A stretch of DNA of 64,000 nucleotides from Haloarcula sp. CBA1129 (GTDB taxonomy: Archaea > Halobacteriota > Halobacteria > Halobacteriales > Haloarculaceae): the NCBI RefSeq assembly GCF_008729015.1, contig NZ_RKSM01000003.1, positions 310,001 through 374,000 of the forward strand, read 5' to 3'. A program made the translations under genes and the position numbers. Below the pieces are notes generated by a model. The model did not search any database. It saw only the letters and a program-made list of their open reading frames with translations, and had not been told where the DNA came from. This document shows positions 33,572-47,405 of the stretch, in pieces; position 1 is the first letter of the stretch, and every line of letters begins with the position of its first letter.

Positions 33572-36163
33572 TCAGTCACTGGTCTGTTCACTCAGCGTTG
33601 TAATCTCTATTCGTGCTCCACCAGCCCTACTCTCGGTAATCGTGATGTCCCATCCGTGCGCCTCAACAATTTCCTGTACGATGTTCATCCCGAACCCCGT
33701 CCCGTCAGCTGTATTTGAATACCCAGCCTCGAAGACGGTCTCGCGTTCATCCACTGGAATGCCCGGGCCGTCATCGGCGATGTAGAAGCCGCCCTCAGTT
33801 ATCTCACCGATGATAACTTCTCCTTCAGCACCGTGTTGGACCGCATTTTGAAGCAGGTTTTTTAGTAGTTGCCGCAGTCGGTTCGGATCAGCTTGAAGCG
33901 TTTGCGTCGTCTCGACCGTGAATGTCGCGTCGCCTGTTTCAATGCTCCGCCAGCAGTCGCCAACCACGTCAGCGAGATTAACTGCTTCCGGTGTGTCAAC
34001 GACTTCGCCCTCTTGAGCAAGCGTTAAGATTTCGTCAATAAGTCTCTCCATCCTGCTGTGTGCCTGAGCAATCTCATCAAGACGGTCGCAATCACACTCC
34101 ATCTGCACTAATTCCAAGTGTCCCGTTGCAACGCTCAATGGGTTGCGAAGATCGTGAGAAATAATGCTAGCGAATTTATCTAGCCTGTCACGTTCACGCT
34201 CCAGTTGCTGTCGCTGCTCAACGTGGTCAAAGGCGGCTTCGACATTGGCACTGAAGACCTCGGTGAGTGCTCTATCAGTAGCGTCGAACGCGTCTGGCGT
34301 TTGTGACGAGACGATAAACACGCCGTGGGCCCCAAGCGGACAAATGTATTCACTGCGAAACGGCGTGTCAGCAATAATCGTGTCTTCGATGTCTTGAAGA
34401 TCGGGATAGTTCTGTGGGTCCCCCGCTTGGTAGACTTGTCCTGCTAAGCTGTCATTAAGATCAAGTGTAGGTGGCGGGCCACCGAGGAGGTCTCTCGTCT
34501 CATCTGAGCATATCGCGGGGACGAGTGCGTCCGCTTCTGCGTCGTATAGATGGACGCCGTTCATCGGATGTTTCAGGACCTGTGTAGCGGTTTCAGACGC
34601 AATCGTCGCCACCTCTTCAGTGCTCGTTGCCGTCAGCAGATCCCGTGTGGCATCATGTAATTGTTCCAATGTCTCTTCATGTTCTTTGCGCTCTGTAATG
34701 TCACGGACAATACATATTATTTGATCCTCGTCAGTGACTGCAAGGGACAGCTCCTGTGGGAATGTACTTCCATCTCTGCGGGTACCGGTGGCTTCGCCGC
34801 GCCAACGGCCGGTCTCACGCAGTTTCGGAACGATTTCTTCCTCGAAATGAGCTACTGTCGCGTCGTCGTAGCACATCCGCCACGTCTCGCCGATAAAAGT
34901 CTCTGGATCATCATACCCATAGATGTCAGCGTGGGCTTCGTTGATGTAACTGTACTCACCATCACTGTTGAGTAGCCCGATTCCATCAATCGAGGCTTCC
35001 ATGGCCTTGAGGCGGGTATTTAGTTTCTGCTCACGATGCTTCCGTTCTGTTGCTTCGCGGTACAGCCACAGGTTCCCCTCACCGCTGGGTAGGCTGTACG
35101 GCACGTAGTCTCGTTCGAGTATGCGACCATCAGCGAGGCTTAGTTCTTTGTTTTGAACGGGCTCCCGCTGCTCAAGTCGCTCCGTTATGTCGTTAATGAA
35201 TCTTTCAGGGTCGGCAAACAGATCTTTGACCTCATGGGCTGCTGTGCCGCAGTCGCGCCCAATGAGTTCATCACCAGTGCGTGACATGCCAAGTGTTTCC
35301 CCCAACTGGTCATTTGCCATGAGCACGTTGCTGTCAGCATCTTCAACCAGCACGCCCATTGGAAGATTATCAATGATCGTCCGGAGAACGGTACTTGTCC
35401 GACCAAGCTCTTGCTCGCGCTGTTTGCGTTCGGTGATATCCTGCACGGTACAGACGAGTTCATTGTGATCGGTTGCAGCGACTCGATGGTCCTCGCGGAA
35501 CGTGCTCCCATCGGACCGGAGTCCAGTCGTTATCCCAGACCAAGAGCCCGTTTCTTCGACCGTTGGCAATATCTCTTCATGGGCGAGATTCACCTCGTCA
35601 GCAGGGTAGACTACTTCCCAGTGCTTGCCGACCAACTCTTGAGGATCATACCGGTAAAGGTCGGCATATGCCTCATTGACGTAGCGAAAGTAGCCCTGTT
35701 CATCGAGGATGCTGATACCTTCGTGGGCCGTTTTAATAGCTTCGAGGTGTCGCTGGTGAGCCCGTTCACTCCGTCGCTTCTCCACCGCATTGTGAATCCT
35801 GTTTGCCAAGACAGTGTACTGTCCGGTCCCGGTTTCTTTTTGTAGGTAGTCCGTGACACCGGCTGAAATTGCGTCACTTGCGACGGCCTCACTCCCTTCG
35901 CCAGTATAGAGGATAAACGGTATATCAGGGTACTCTTCGCGTACCGTTTCAAGGAACTCAATGCCATTCCGGCCAGGCATCTGGTAGTCGCTCACAATAC
36001 AGTCAACGTCACTTTCGGCAAGTCGGTATAGACCTTCGCTTGCGCTCATTGCCGTCTCGATGGTAAACTGGCCTGCTTGTTCTGCAAGCATATCGGCTGT
36101 CAGGTCCGCAATATCAGGGTCGTCATCAACATGAAGAACTGAAATCTCTGCTGATTGGCTCAC
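33572..36163 (-). CDS. Response-regulator/multi-PAS/GAF histidine kinase hybrid
   Basis: 863 residues. Domains in order: receiver (about 5-125, acidic pocket DDD at 13-15, phospho-acceptor D59 in VSDYQMPG), three PAS domains (about 135-255, 260-380, 390-505), a GAF domain (about 515-655), HisKA (H at about 670 in SIISHDLRNPLS) and HATPase (NLLQNAVQHG, YIADDGPGIP, GTGFGMNIV). The N-terminal receiver means it is itself controlled by phosphorelay, and the kinase output may pass phosphate on to another regulator. Repeated PAS copies have WxGxxTGxRxDGS-type motifs. No partner regulator is adjacent. The signal is unknown. Confidence 0.92.
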   Translation of the reverse strand: MSQSAEISVLHVDDDPDIADLTADMLAEQAGQFTIETAMSASEGLYRLAESDVDCIVSDYQMPGRNGIEFLETVREEYPDIPFILYTGEGSEAVASDAISAGVTDYLQKETGTGQYTVLANRIHNAVEKRRSERAHQRHLEAIKTAHEGISILDEQGYFRYVNEAYADLYRYDPQELVGKHWEVVYPADEVNLAHEEILPTVEETGSWSGITTGLRSDGSTFREDHRVAATDHNELVCTVQDITERKQREQELGRTSTVLRTIIDNLPMGVLVEDADSNVLMANDQLGETLGMSRTGDELIGRDCGTAAHEVKDLFADPERFINDITERLEQREPVQNKELSLADGRILERDYVPYSLPSGEGNLWLYREATERKHREQKLNTRLKAMEASIDGIGLLNSDGEYSYINEAHADIYGYDDPETFIGETWRMCYDDATVAHFEEEIVPKLRETGRWRGEATGTRRDGSTFPQELSLAVTDEDQIICIVRDITERKEHEETLEQLHDATRDLLTATSTEEVATIASETATQVLKHPMNGVHLYDAEADALVPAICSDETRDLLGGPPPTLDLNDSLAGQVYQAGDPQNYPDLQDIEDTIIADTPFRSEYICPLGAHGVFIVSSQTPDAFDATDRALTEVFSANVEAAFDHVEQRQQLERERDRLDKFASIISHDLRNPLSVATGHLELVQMECDCDRLDEIAQAHSRMERLIDEILTLAQEGEVVDTPEAVNLADVVGDCWRSIETGDATFTVETTQTLQADPNRLRQLLKNLLQNAVQHGAEGEVIIGEITEGGFYIADDGPGIPVDERETVFEAGYSNTADGTGFGMNIVQEIVEAHGWDITITESRAGGARIEITTLSEQTSD

Positions 36164-36353
36164 TGTACTGAGTGGTTGTCGTCAGCTGGTATAAGATTAT
36201 GGCGCTAATTTGTAGAGAGTGACACTAATTCGGCTGATTTGAATGAATAATGCCATCTATCAGAAGCGGTGTTCGGTTTGCAAGTGATATACTCAATTAC
36301 AGTTGTGAGGATTACACACTTACGGAATGGTTCAACTGCTTAGAAATACAGAA

Positions 36354-36389
36354 AGCCCACTCCAGAGAGATCCCTCTCCTGAGTGGGCT
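36354..36389 (-). terminator. Hairpin at the end of the rRNA operon
   Basis: AGCCCACTC and GAGTGGGCT pair, with further pairing of AGAGAG and CTCTC in the interior. It lies 15 bp beyond the 5S gene, and on the minus strand the stem is followed by TTCTGTATTTCT. This is consistent with a terminator or 3' processing site. Confidence 0.6.
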
Positions 36390-36404
36390 ATGATAGGTAT
36401 GAAT

Positions 36405-36526
36405 GGTGGCGGCGAACCGCGTTTCCCAGAGGCTCGCGCACTCCAGTACTCCCCGGAACGCTGGTGGGCTTATCTTCCGTGTTCGGGATGGGTACGGGAG
36501 GCAACCCCACCGCTATGGCCGCCTAA
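36405..36526 (-). rRNA. rrf: 5S ribosomal RNA
   Basis: 122 nt. On the minus strand it begins TTAGGCGGCCATAGCGGTGG and ends CCGCCACC, so the ends pair as in 5S helix I. The internal sequence includes the conserved CCCATCCCGAACACGG. It is the last gene of the operon; no tRNA follows it. Confidence 0.95.
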
Positions 36527-36527
36527 C

Positions 36528-36661
36528 GTCGAGTCACGGAATCGAACCGTGAAAGTACCAGTCTCGATCAACACTCCACCGTGTGTCCGTGCGATCCAGT
36601 TTGCGCCTGGACTCGGTCAGCGACGAGATAATTCGTCGGTGAATGAGTCACAGTGCGTATG
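36528..36661 (-). other. 23S-5S spacer with processing-stem arm and a tRNA-like 3' half
   Basis: 36579-36617 is the 3' arm of the 23S processing stem (partner 39607-39645). 36528-36551 on the minus strand reads CACGG, TTCGATT, CCGTG, ACTCGAC, which is the T-arm and 3' acceptor strand of a tRNA; no D-arm or anticodon arm precedes it, so it would be a tRNA relic. Confidence 0.6.
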
Positions 36662-39583
<2,922 letters not shown>

Positions 39584-39958
39584 CGTCGTTGTGACTCGTT
39601 CAACTGAACGAGTCCAGTGGACGCCTGGATCGCACGTACACACGGTTTCATTCTCGCCCCCAAGGTGGAGATGGTGGGCGAATCGACCCTTCCCAAGCGC
39701 GGTTTCACCCGGCTTGGTGCATCTGTCGTCGTACCACACTCGAACGCCGTCCCACACTTAAGGGGACGGATTCGGCGGTGGTACGAAGTACGGACCCGTC
39801 GGGAGTTGCACCCGACATCCCCGTGAGGGGATATCCGCCTCGGATAGGTCGTGTGAGCCCAGCGGGCCCATGCAGTAGTCGGCGCTTACCGACTCGCGGT
39901 GACTTGTGGTCACCAGTCAATGTAGGTGGGTCAGGGCAAAGCCCTGATCCCGGTCAGT
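39584..39958 (-). other. 16S-23S internal transcribed spacer without a canonical tRNA
   Basis: The spacer is about 375 nt. It contains the 3' arm of the 16S processing stem (39854-39880) and the 5' arm of the 23S stem (39607-39645). Between them lie perfect hairpins (GTCGGG/CCCGAC, ATCCCC/GGGGAT, TATCCG/CGGATA), but no complete tRNA-Ala, which many haloarchaeal operons carry here. Confidence 0.75.
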
Positions 39959-41430
<1,472 letters not shown>

Positions 41431-41700
41431 GTGCTGATATACATCAGCGGCGGAAGTGGTTGCACTCCGTCGGAAGCTAACACACTGGTTCCTACGCCAG
41501 TGTTGACTACTGCATGGGTCCGTGGGCTCACATCAGATTCCATCTTGACGGCGGACCGCAGGGGTGGAATCCTCATGGGATGAAACCTCGCCAACCCCAG
41601 AAGGGAAGGCGAGAATTTCTCGTAGCTCGGCCGACCTAGGTGGCCACCCGAGCGTGTCGACCCGGGCTCGCTGCCCGGTGCGACCTTCGCATCATATCCG
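41431..41700 (-). other. 16S leader with 5' processing-stem arm
   Basis: The transcribed leader of the operon. 41505-41530 is the 5' arm that pairs with 39854-39880 to loop out the 16S precursor. The pairing covers TGAGCCCA, CGG and CCCATGCAGTAGTC with small internal bulges, the form cut by the archaeal splicing endonuclease at bulge-helix-bulge motifs. Confidence 0.7.
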
Positions 41701-41710
41701 ATGGGAGGGG

Positions 41711-41722
41711 AGTATATAAATG
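41711..41722 (-). promoter_or_regulatory. rRNA operon core promoter
   Basis: On the minus strand CCATTTATATACT is a strong TATA element, about 25-30 bp before the probable start near 41690 (GATATGATGCGAAGG). It is the closest promoter to 16S; other promoters may lie further upstream, as in other haloarchaeal rrn operons. Confidence 0.7.
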
Positions 41723-42365
41723 GACGGTCTCGAACCGGCCGTGTTCAGCCGTCACACAGGATATGTGTCGCATACACACTATCAAGACCTCACAGAGCAT
41801 TACCGGTTAACCTGACCTGATTCACTTGTTCTGTCGTGATGAGTCATCGATGTTGGTTGAACGCCGCGAGTCGAGGACAGAGTCGTCGCTGTCGGCGACG
41901 GTTCGCCACTGATGCGACAGCGTAGCCACTCCCAAGGAGGCTTCTCCGGTCAGTAACTACCGGTTGAACCTGTCATTAGGTAGCCGGTTCGTGCGGGCGA
42001 CCCGGCCACTGAGAGGGCTGTCTATGCAGTCCGTCGAACCATATTGACCAATCCTTGTACGGCCGCCCCCAGAGACGACGGTCGCTCCGGTGGGGCGTTG
42101 CTACGTATTTGTAGTCACGGAGGCGTGTTGTGCGTCTGTGGGTGACACCCTGACATCGACGCCCCAGTTTCGTGTGCTCTGCACTGTTATTTAGCTTCTT
42201 GTGCTTCCGAGATATTTGAGAAATAAGTTACCAGATTAGACCTGAATAAGTATCATTTGAAGACCATTTCATATTAATATTACATGTGTATTATATTAGT
42301 GACATGGGAAAGTACTGTCCATCCAAAAGACATATTCGTAACTGCAGCATAGGTACAATGTCGAC
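41723..42365. other. Upstream region of the rRNA operon
   Basis: About 640 bp with no gene. Several GGTTCGA/GGTTCAA repeats occur on the minus strand (for example near 41733, 41867, 41965 and 42035) and may mark additional rrn promoters or regulator sites. Near 42275-42300 an AT-rich run (ATTAATATTACATGTG) could be the promoter of the plus-strand gene at 42366. Confidence 0.5.
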
Positions 42366-42719
42366 ATGCCCTCCAGCAGTCGTAAGCTTCTCTCGACGAC
42401 CAGTGAACAGTGGCGTCTGGCGCGTGAAGACCTCCACGTCAGAAACACCACGGATACCAAGCGTGATATCGGCATAGAAATATACGACGACAACAAAGTG
42501 TGTTGTCATACGGCACACTATCAGCTCTTGTCAGGCCAGTCCGGCTGTTCGGTCAACTTGCTACAGGCTGGCTGCTACAAGGTTAAAGCCGTTCTCGATC
42601 AACAACACGAATCAGTCGCTACCGTGACAGTCTCTGATGAACCCGAACAGACTATTTTCATCCACATTCAGAACGAAGGGATCACAATCAAGGAAGGAGT
42701 GACTCCCTCGCGTACCTGA
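42366..42719 (+). CDS. Haloarchaeal hypothetical protein, beta-sandwich-like
   Basis: 117 residues. The pattern VRNTTDTKRDIGIEIYDDNK, then YQLLSGQSGCSVNLLQAGCYKVKAVLDQQHESVATVTVSDEPEQTIFIHIQNEGITI, alternates short strands as in an Ig-like or CARDB-like fold, and has four cysteines. No signal peptide or membrane segment is present. I do not recognise a named family. It lies just upstream of the DUF7139-salactin pair and reads the same way, so it could belong to the same functional unit. Confidence 0.55.
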   Translation: MPSSSRKLLSTTSEQWRLAREDLHVRNTTDTKRDIGIEIYDDNKVCCHTAHYQLLSGQSGCSVNLLQAGCYKVKAVLDQQHESVATVTVSDEPEQTIFIHIQNEGITIKEGVTPSRT

Positions 42720-42817
42720 ACCAGCGTGTTGCATCTTCCCCTCCCCCTTGCAGGCAGGATTGAACGAGATAGGGTAAGCCTATCTTTAACACCCATCCGA
42801 ACGAAATAACAAATTGA

Positions 42818-43774
42818 ATGAGCTCTGCATCTACATCGGACAGGTCCCCCGAGTCTGCCGATCCCGTGTCGGGCTATCGTGACACGCTTACATCGCTTTA
42901 TCGCGAATATGTCGGTGAACCAGCCAAAGAGCGAGACATCTATGTTGGATTTGGCCTCTTCTTCGCTGGGGTCACGCTTGCCATCGTCGGATTCTGCCTC
43001 TTTCTGTACAGTAACGTTCTAGAATCCGGGAGCACACTGTACTGGCAGATTCGTGAGGTTGCGCTCGTCGTCGGGTTCATCGGACTGCCCTCCGTGCTGT
43101 TGAGCGTCGTCGTGCTCCTCCCGGTCGGTTTCAAAACTCGGATCGTTAGTGCCGCTGGCACGTTATTCTGTCTCGCCGCAACCATAATTCTGGTTGATGT
43201 CTTTCCGTATGGATGGACGAATAGTGGCGGAATCAACGGTAGCGTCTGGACAATCAGCGTTTACGCCACTGGGCTGGTCATGCTTGCGGCCTCGACAGGG
43301 GCGGCGCTGGTTGCACACTACCTCGAGAAAGCGACAAGCACAGGCGAGTCAACTGAACCGGTTGAGTCGGCCGAGAGCGAGTCTGAGTCTGTCAGCAAAG
43401 CAGATGTGGACAACGATATCGAACAGGCACTAGAAGGGGCGGAACTATCGTGGGGTGGCGTCGAACAGCAGCCCAAAACTAAGCGGTTAAATCTGGATAT
43501 GCCAGAAACGGACTCGGACCTCGATCGGACGGCTATCGAGAATTCTGAGGCAACCACGACCCGAGCCGACAGCAATGATGTTGATGACGCGGTGGATGGG
43601 CTCAGGCAGCTACAGGGTGGCCAATCAAAGACTGAGCGAAGCGCCGGCACCGAAGATCAGGTCAACGCTCTCACGCAGTTTCGAAATGAGCAGGGCGAAG
43701 ATGACGATGTGGAAACCGGTGTCAAAGAGCAACAAGGCATTGTTAGTCGTCTTCGGTCATGGTTTTTTGAATAA
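42818..43774 (+). CDS. DUF7139-type membrane protein upstream of the actin gene
   Basis: 318 residues. An acidic N-terminal region is followed by four membrane segments (about 48-68, 83-105, 113-128 and 147-170) and then a long acidic, Ser/Glu/Asp-rich cytoplasmic tail of about 150 residues. The tail has low complexity but conserved-looking short motifs (LSWGG, LNLDMPE, VDGLRQLQGG, NALTQFR). Its place immediately before the actin-like gene (169 bp gap) suggests a membrane anchor or partner for the filament; that is inference. The DUF label is from memory of the haloarchaeal family. Confidence 0.75.
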   Translation: MSSASTSDRSPESADPVSGYRDTLTSLYREYVGEPAKERDIYVGFGLFFAGVTLAIVGFCLFLYSNVLESGSTLYWQIREVALVVGFIGLPSVLLSVVVLLPVGFKTRIVSAAGTLFCLAATIILVDVFPYGWTNSGGINGSVWTISVYATGLVMLAASTGAALVAHYLEKATSTGESTEPVESAESESESVSKADVDNDIEQALEGAELSWGGVEQQPKTKRLNLDMPETDSDLDRTAIENSEATTTRADSNDVDDAVDGLRQLQGGQSKTERSAGTEDQVNALTQFRNEQGEDDDVETGVKEQQGIVSRLRSWFFE

Positions 43775-43872
43775 GCGGACTGAACTCCTCCACAGACACT
43801 CCGCTGTGCTTCTCTCGTTGCGTGAGTGTGATCGTATTATTATGTCCCTACGAGTCAGTCAATCTGAGTTTT

Positions 43873-43932
43873 CATAAATAAAAGGTTACTTGTTGGAACA
43901 AAACAGGATAGTTTTTTCAACTTGGTGGGAGG
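43873..43932 (+). promoter_or_regulatory. Promoter and ribosome-binding site of the actin-like gene
   Basis: TCATAAATAAAA at 43873-43884 is a TATA element, and GGAGG at 43928-43932 lies 11 bp before ATG 43944. The transcript would have a leader of about 35 nt with a real Shine-Dalgarno, unusual among the mostly leaderless haloarchaeal genes. It supports the 43944 start over 43890. Confidence 0.65.
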
Positions 43933-43943
43933 AATACAACTGT

Positions 43944-44972
43944 ATGCCCCAAGGTCTCGATGTCGGTACGATGAACCTCCTGTCTGCACGTCAAGACGGT
44001 AACGAGACGGTATTCGTGCAGCAGCGGAACTCTTTCGTCGAAATTGACTACAGCGACATGGCCGAACAGATGCTGTCGAGAAGTGATGTTCTCCACATCC
44101 GCAAGGATGACCGGGTCTACATCGTTGGCGATGACGCCCTGAATTTCGCGAACATCTTCAGTGAGGAGACACGCCGCCCGATGCAAGCCGGGATACTCTC
44201 AAGCGACGAGCAATCAGCGATCCCGATGATTAAGCTCATTACTGAACAGGTGGTGGGACAGCCGGAGTTCCCGAACGAGCGCCTGTTTTTCTCGGTTCCT
44301 GCGGACCCAATCGATGCCGATGTCTCGACACTGTATCATCAGAAGACGATCGAATCCCTGCTCACTGATATGGGCTACAGCCCAGAACCGATCAATGAAG
44401 GGATGGCCGTCATCTACTCCGAGCTTGCAAATCGTGAGTTCACCGGACTCGGTATCAGCTTTGGCGCCGGAATGACCAACGTTTGTCTGTCATACTATGC
44501 GGTCCCCGTAATGAAGTTCTCTATCGCACGTGGTGGCGACTGGATCGACGAGCAGGCTGCACAGGCAACAGGCACACCCGTAGATAAGGTTACCTCCGTT
44601 AAAGAAGAAGACTTCGCGCTCAATTTCGAGACGGACGTCGGCGGTATCGAAGGTGCGCTGAGTATCTATTACGACAATCTGCTCGACTATGTCATCGAAA
44701 ACATCATCAGTGAGGTCGATGAGGAAGATGTCGAGGAGGGACTAGATGTCCCGGTCGTCGTGACTGGTGGGACATCCAGTCCTGACGGCTTCGAAGAGCT
44801 GTTTGCCGAACGGATCAACGAATCTGAGATACCGTTCTCGATCAGTGACGTCCGCCAAGCCGAGAATCCACTATATAGTGTCGCACAGGGTGCACTCGTC
44901 GCAGCGCGGTCGGAAGAAGAGCGCGAGGGGCAAAGCGAGCAGACCGAAGAACCTGACACCACCGCCGAGTAA
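43944..44972 (+). CDS. Salactin-like actin/MreB-fold ATPase
   Basis: 342 residues from ATG 43944. The actin nucleotide-binding motifs are present: phosphate 1 [14 protein letters not shown], connect 1 [22 protein letters not shown] (phosphate 2 region) and [23 protein letters not shown] (adenosine motif). It is shorter than the 370-residue-plus MreB consensus and ends in an acidic low-complexity tail. It fits the haloarchaeal actin group that includes Halobacterium salactin, a polymer reported to form dynamic filaments that help partition DNA. Identity is based on motifs and remembered similarity. The DUF7139 gene precedes it; a CetZ-like gene is 3 kb downstream. Confidence 0.85.
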   Translation: MPQGLDVGTMNLLSARQDGNETVFVQQRNSFVEIDYSDMAEQMLSRSDVLHIRKDDRVYIVGDDALNFANIFSEETRRPMQAGILSSDEQSAIPMIKLITEQVVGQPEFPNERLFFSVPADPIDADVSTLYHQKTIESLLTDMGYSPEPINEGMAVIYSELANREFTGLGISFGAGMTNVCLSYYAVPVMKFSIARGGDWIDEQAAQATGTPVDKVTSVKEEDFALNFETDVGGIEGALSIYYDNLLDYVIENIISEVDEEDVEEGLDVPVVVTGGTSSPDGFEELFAERINESEIPFSISDVRQAENPLYSVAQGALVAARSEEEREGQSEQTEEPDTTAE

Positions 44973-45062
44973 CGGTTGGTCTCGAATAGAAGCACGGTTC
45001 ACCGGCGTCAGTCGGGATACACTACTGGTCCTCGTTTCAGGTAATACAACCGACGTCGGAGG

Positions 45063-45536
45063 CTACTCGGTTTCTGCCCCGTTTTTATCGGCTTCAGTTT
45101 CCGTATTTTGACTGTTTTCGTCGCTCTCGTCGCATTTGGCTGTAACCGCTCTGCGCTGTTCAGTTTCCCTCTCGTCGATAACGCGGTTCAGTTCGTCAGC
45201 GGCATCCTGTCGGAGCTTGTTCACGTCAGACCCTAAAGAGACACCCACCGCGACACCAGCCTGTTCAAGCGAGAACTCTGGTCGGTCTGTGGGCTCGTCC
45301 CTTTCTGGAATCGGAACGCTGGGTGTACGGCCAGTATTTTCGGGTTTACCGAGGTTAGAATCAGGATGCTGGTTGAAACGAGCGAGAGCGAATTCCCATG
45401 ACTCTGGAGGGGATGCCTCGTTGTGATGCGACGCAGAGATGTCCGCGAAGCCGCACGATTCACAGACGATCGCTGTCTGGTCGGCGGTCGCAAGCGTATA
45501 CGTGCTGAGGTCGGAGTCGCAGCGGGGACACCGCAT
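45063..45536 (-). CDS. Zinc-ribbon protein with acidic tail
   Basis: 157 residues. The N-terminus has one zinc ribbon, MRCPRCDSDLSTY, then IVCESCGFADI (CPxC and CxxC, 23 residues apart). A second conserved-looking part, PESWEFALARFNQ and SLEQAGVAVGVSLGSDVNKLRQDAADELNRVIDERE, may be a helical hairpin, and the tail is acidic and disordered. It converges on the actin gene, with about 90 bp between the stop codons, and is divergent from the next gene. Family and function are not known to me. Confidence 0.7.
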   Translation of the reverse strand: MRCPRCDSDLSTYTLATADQTAIVCESCGFADISASHHNEASPPESWEFALARFNQHPDSNLGKPENTGRTPSVPIPERDEPTDRPEFSLEQAGVAVGVSLGSDVNKLRQDAADELNRVIDERETEQRRAVTAKCDESDENSQNTETEADKNGAETE

Positions 45537-45617
45537 ACTACACTATGCGTGTCTCTCCTATACAATGGTTCCGTCAGTTCTCGCCGTTTAGGGAACGAGT
45601 TATGAGATGGGCGACCG

Positions 45618-46316
45618 ATGGTGGAGGCAATGCCGGAGATCGAGATTACAGACACGCAACAGGCGGATTTGGCATCGGTTAAGGATGATCTTGAAGACGC
45701 ATTCATCGAGACATACGGTCATATTCGCACGCAAGATGTCGTTGACTACCTCCTCGACACATACACACCGCCGGACAAGCTCGAAGACGAGCAAGGCATA
45801 GGCCGTACCGACTACGAGCGTATTGCCTCGGCTGAGTATCCGGAGCTCCAACACATTGCGTCTGAGGTGCCGGAAGTTCCCGGGAGCGGTATTGAGGCCG
45901 ACGAGATGCGAGGGAAACTCCTCTCAGCACTTGGAACGAGTGAACTTGCGGCTCGCCTCGCGGATATCGAACCTGAACAAAGAGCGAACGAAGGGGATGA
46001 GGGTGAGGCGGCCGCCAACCCAACTAGGGCAGGGGACATGCCAGACGACGGCGTCGCACAGAACAGTACGTCGACACAGACCAGTTCGTCGCCCGACACC
46101 ACCGAAAGCTCCGACGCGGCCGAGTCGACCGAGGCACCTGACGACACTCCGAGTGACACTCTTTCCGCTGCCAACCGCTTGTTAACCGAACATGACGAGA
46201 AGTGGACCCGATCAGACGAGAATGACGAACCATACGAAGTCACACTCCCCGACGGTTCCACGGTAAGCGCACGGACGAAAGACGACGTCCGAAAACTACT
46301 GTTTCAAAACTACTGA
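45618..46316 (+). CDS. Haloarchaeal hypothetical protein with helical N- and C-terminal domains
   Basis: 232 residues (a start at 45630, preceded by GGTGGAGG, is also possible). The N-terminal domain of about 110 residues (IEITDTQQADLASVKDDLEDAF and HIRTQDVVDYLLDTYTPP) is helical and ends before an acidic Ser/Thr/Glu linker. The C-terminal 45 residues, YEVTLPDGSTVSARTKDDVRKLLFQNY, look like a small folded end. It is divergent from the zinc-ribbon gene with an 81-bp shared promoter region. I know no function. Confidence 0.65.
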   Translation: MVEAMPEIEITDTQQADLASVKDDLEDAFIETYGHIRTQDVVDYLLDTYTPPDKLEDEQGIGRTDYERIASAEYPELQHIASEVPEVPGSGIEADEMRGKLLSALGTSELAARLADIEPEQRANEGDEGEAAANPTRAGDMPDDGVAQNSTSTQTSSSPDTTESSDAAESTEAPDDTPSDTLSAANRLLTEHDEKWTRSDENDEPYEVTLPDGSTVSARTKDDVRKLLFQNY

Positions 46317-46368
46317 ACGGACTCTAGTCGCGAAAATACCGGCTGACATCGACCACCTCTCCACGAAG

Positions 46369-47157
46369 TTACGCCGCATCGGGCGACGACGACTCACTAT
46401 CCGCTACGTCCTCGAGGTAGCCGACCCGACACTGTGGGCACACATCACCGGTAAAGAACGACGATTTACTCACGGGGAGCTCGAACCCACACCTTGGACA
46501 CTGATACGTCGGAACCGAGTCGCTTGTAGTATGTTTTGAGTGGGCCGCCGTATGCGAATGCCCGTCTCGACCGTTGCCAGTATCCGATTTTTCGGGGGTT
46601 TCAGACGACGAGTCTGCCGTGCCTGTAGCAGCATCATCAATGATGACTGCACCGTCACTATTCGGCGGCGTGTAGTTGTCGTCATCCGGTTCTTGTGTCT
46701 CTGACGCAGGCAGTATCACGGCGTCATCGGTCGTCTCCAGACGCGCCGATTCGGTCGCCGCTGATGGCTCGCCACTCGCCTCCGCATCTGGAGATGGTTC
46801 TGCCACGTTGTCTGACACGGTCACCGTCGATGCGGGCGTATCGGTCGGTTCCGGTTCGTCCGTCGCCTGCATCGGGTCTGTCGCTTCAGCCCTGTCCTCT
46901 GCATGCTCTCCCACCCCCGTTTGCCGCTTGGTTTCGGTTCTGTGTTCGACGTCATCCGACTCCTCGCTATTTGCTTTCGAGTCTTCTATGGTCGATATCA
47001 GGCCTTGGTTCTCAGAGATATCCCAGATATGCTCACAGCGCTTGCAAGACCTGTATTCCCGAACAGTCAGAACAGTGCCGCGCTTGCCTTCGTCATACGA
47101 CTTCTCTATCGTCGACTCCCCGAAGTCGTGTCCAAATAGCTCACAGCGCAGTCCCAT
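46369..47157 (-). CDS. DUF7093-type protein with terminal zinc ribbons
   Basis: 262 residues. The N-terminus starts MGLRCELFGHDFG and has a CKRC knuckle (SCKRCEHIWDI); the C-terminus has another zinc ribbon, YQCPRCGFELPVSKSSFFTGDVCPQCRVGYLEDV. The middle 130 residues are an acidic, Thr/Ser/Pro/Ala-rich disordered linker. The MGLRCELFGHDF opening with separate C-terminal ribbon matches the haloarchaeal DUF7093 group as I remember it. It converges on the previous gene, with 53 bp between. Role unknown; nucleic-acid binding is possible. Confidence 0.72.
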   Translation of the reverse strand: MGLRCELFGHDFGESTIEKSYDEGKRGTVLTVREYRSCKRCEHIWDISENQGLISTIEDSKANSEESDDVEHRTETKRQTGVGEHAEDRAEATDPMQATDEPEPTDTPASTVTVSDNVAEPSPDAEASGEPSAATESARLETTDDAVILPASETQEPDDDNYTPPNSDGAVIIDDAATGTADSSSETPEKSDTGNGRDGHSHTAAHSKHTTSDSVPTYQCPRCGFELPVSKSSFFTGDVCPQCRVGYLEDVADSESSSPDAA

Positions 47158-47405
47158 GCGCGGTCATTTACTTCGTACCGTTAAGAAGGTATTCACCAGC
47201 AGTGACATCTATGCCACGAGAGACGCAGGCGGAAACGTCTCTGTGGCCATCCTTGCGCCGAACATCGACTGAATAGGGGCAGTCTATGAAAGAGTCTAAA
47301 CAAGGCCTGTTGCTAGCAAGTATTGTTGGTTACTACAGGGTAGTTCTAAGCCAGTCGGTGCCTGATGGAGGCAGTACAGAAGGGACCATCCATAACGAGA
47401 ACTAG

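Noticed and set aside
39790-39860. Cloverleaf-like fold in the 16S-23S spacer with a possible CAC anticodon
   Set aside because: The segment GGGCTCA that would form the acceptor strand belongs to the 16S processing stem (it pairs with 41505-41530). The D-arm does not fold properly, the variable loop would be 1 nt and the T-loop has G at position 55.
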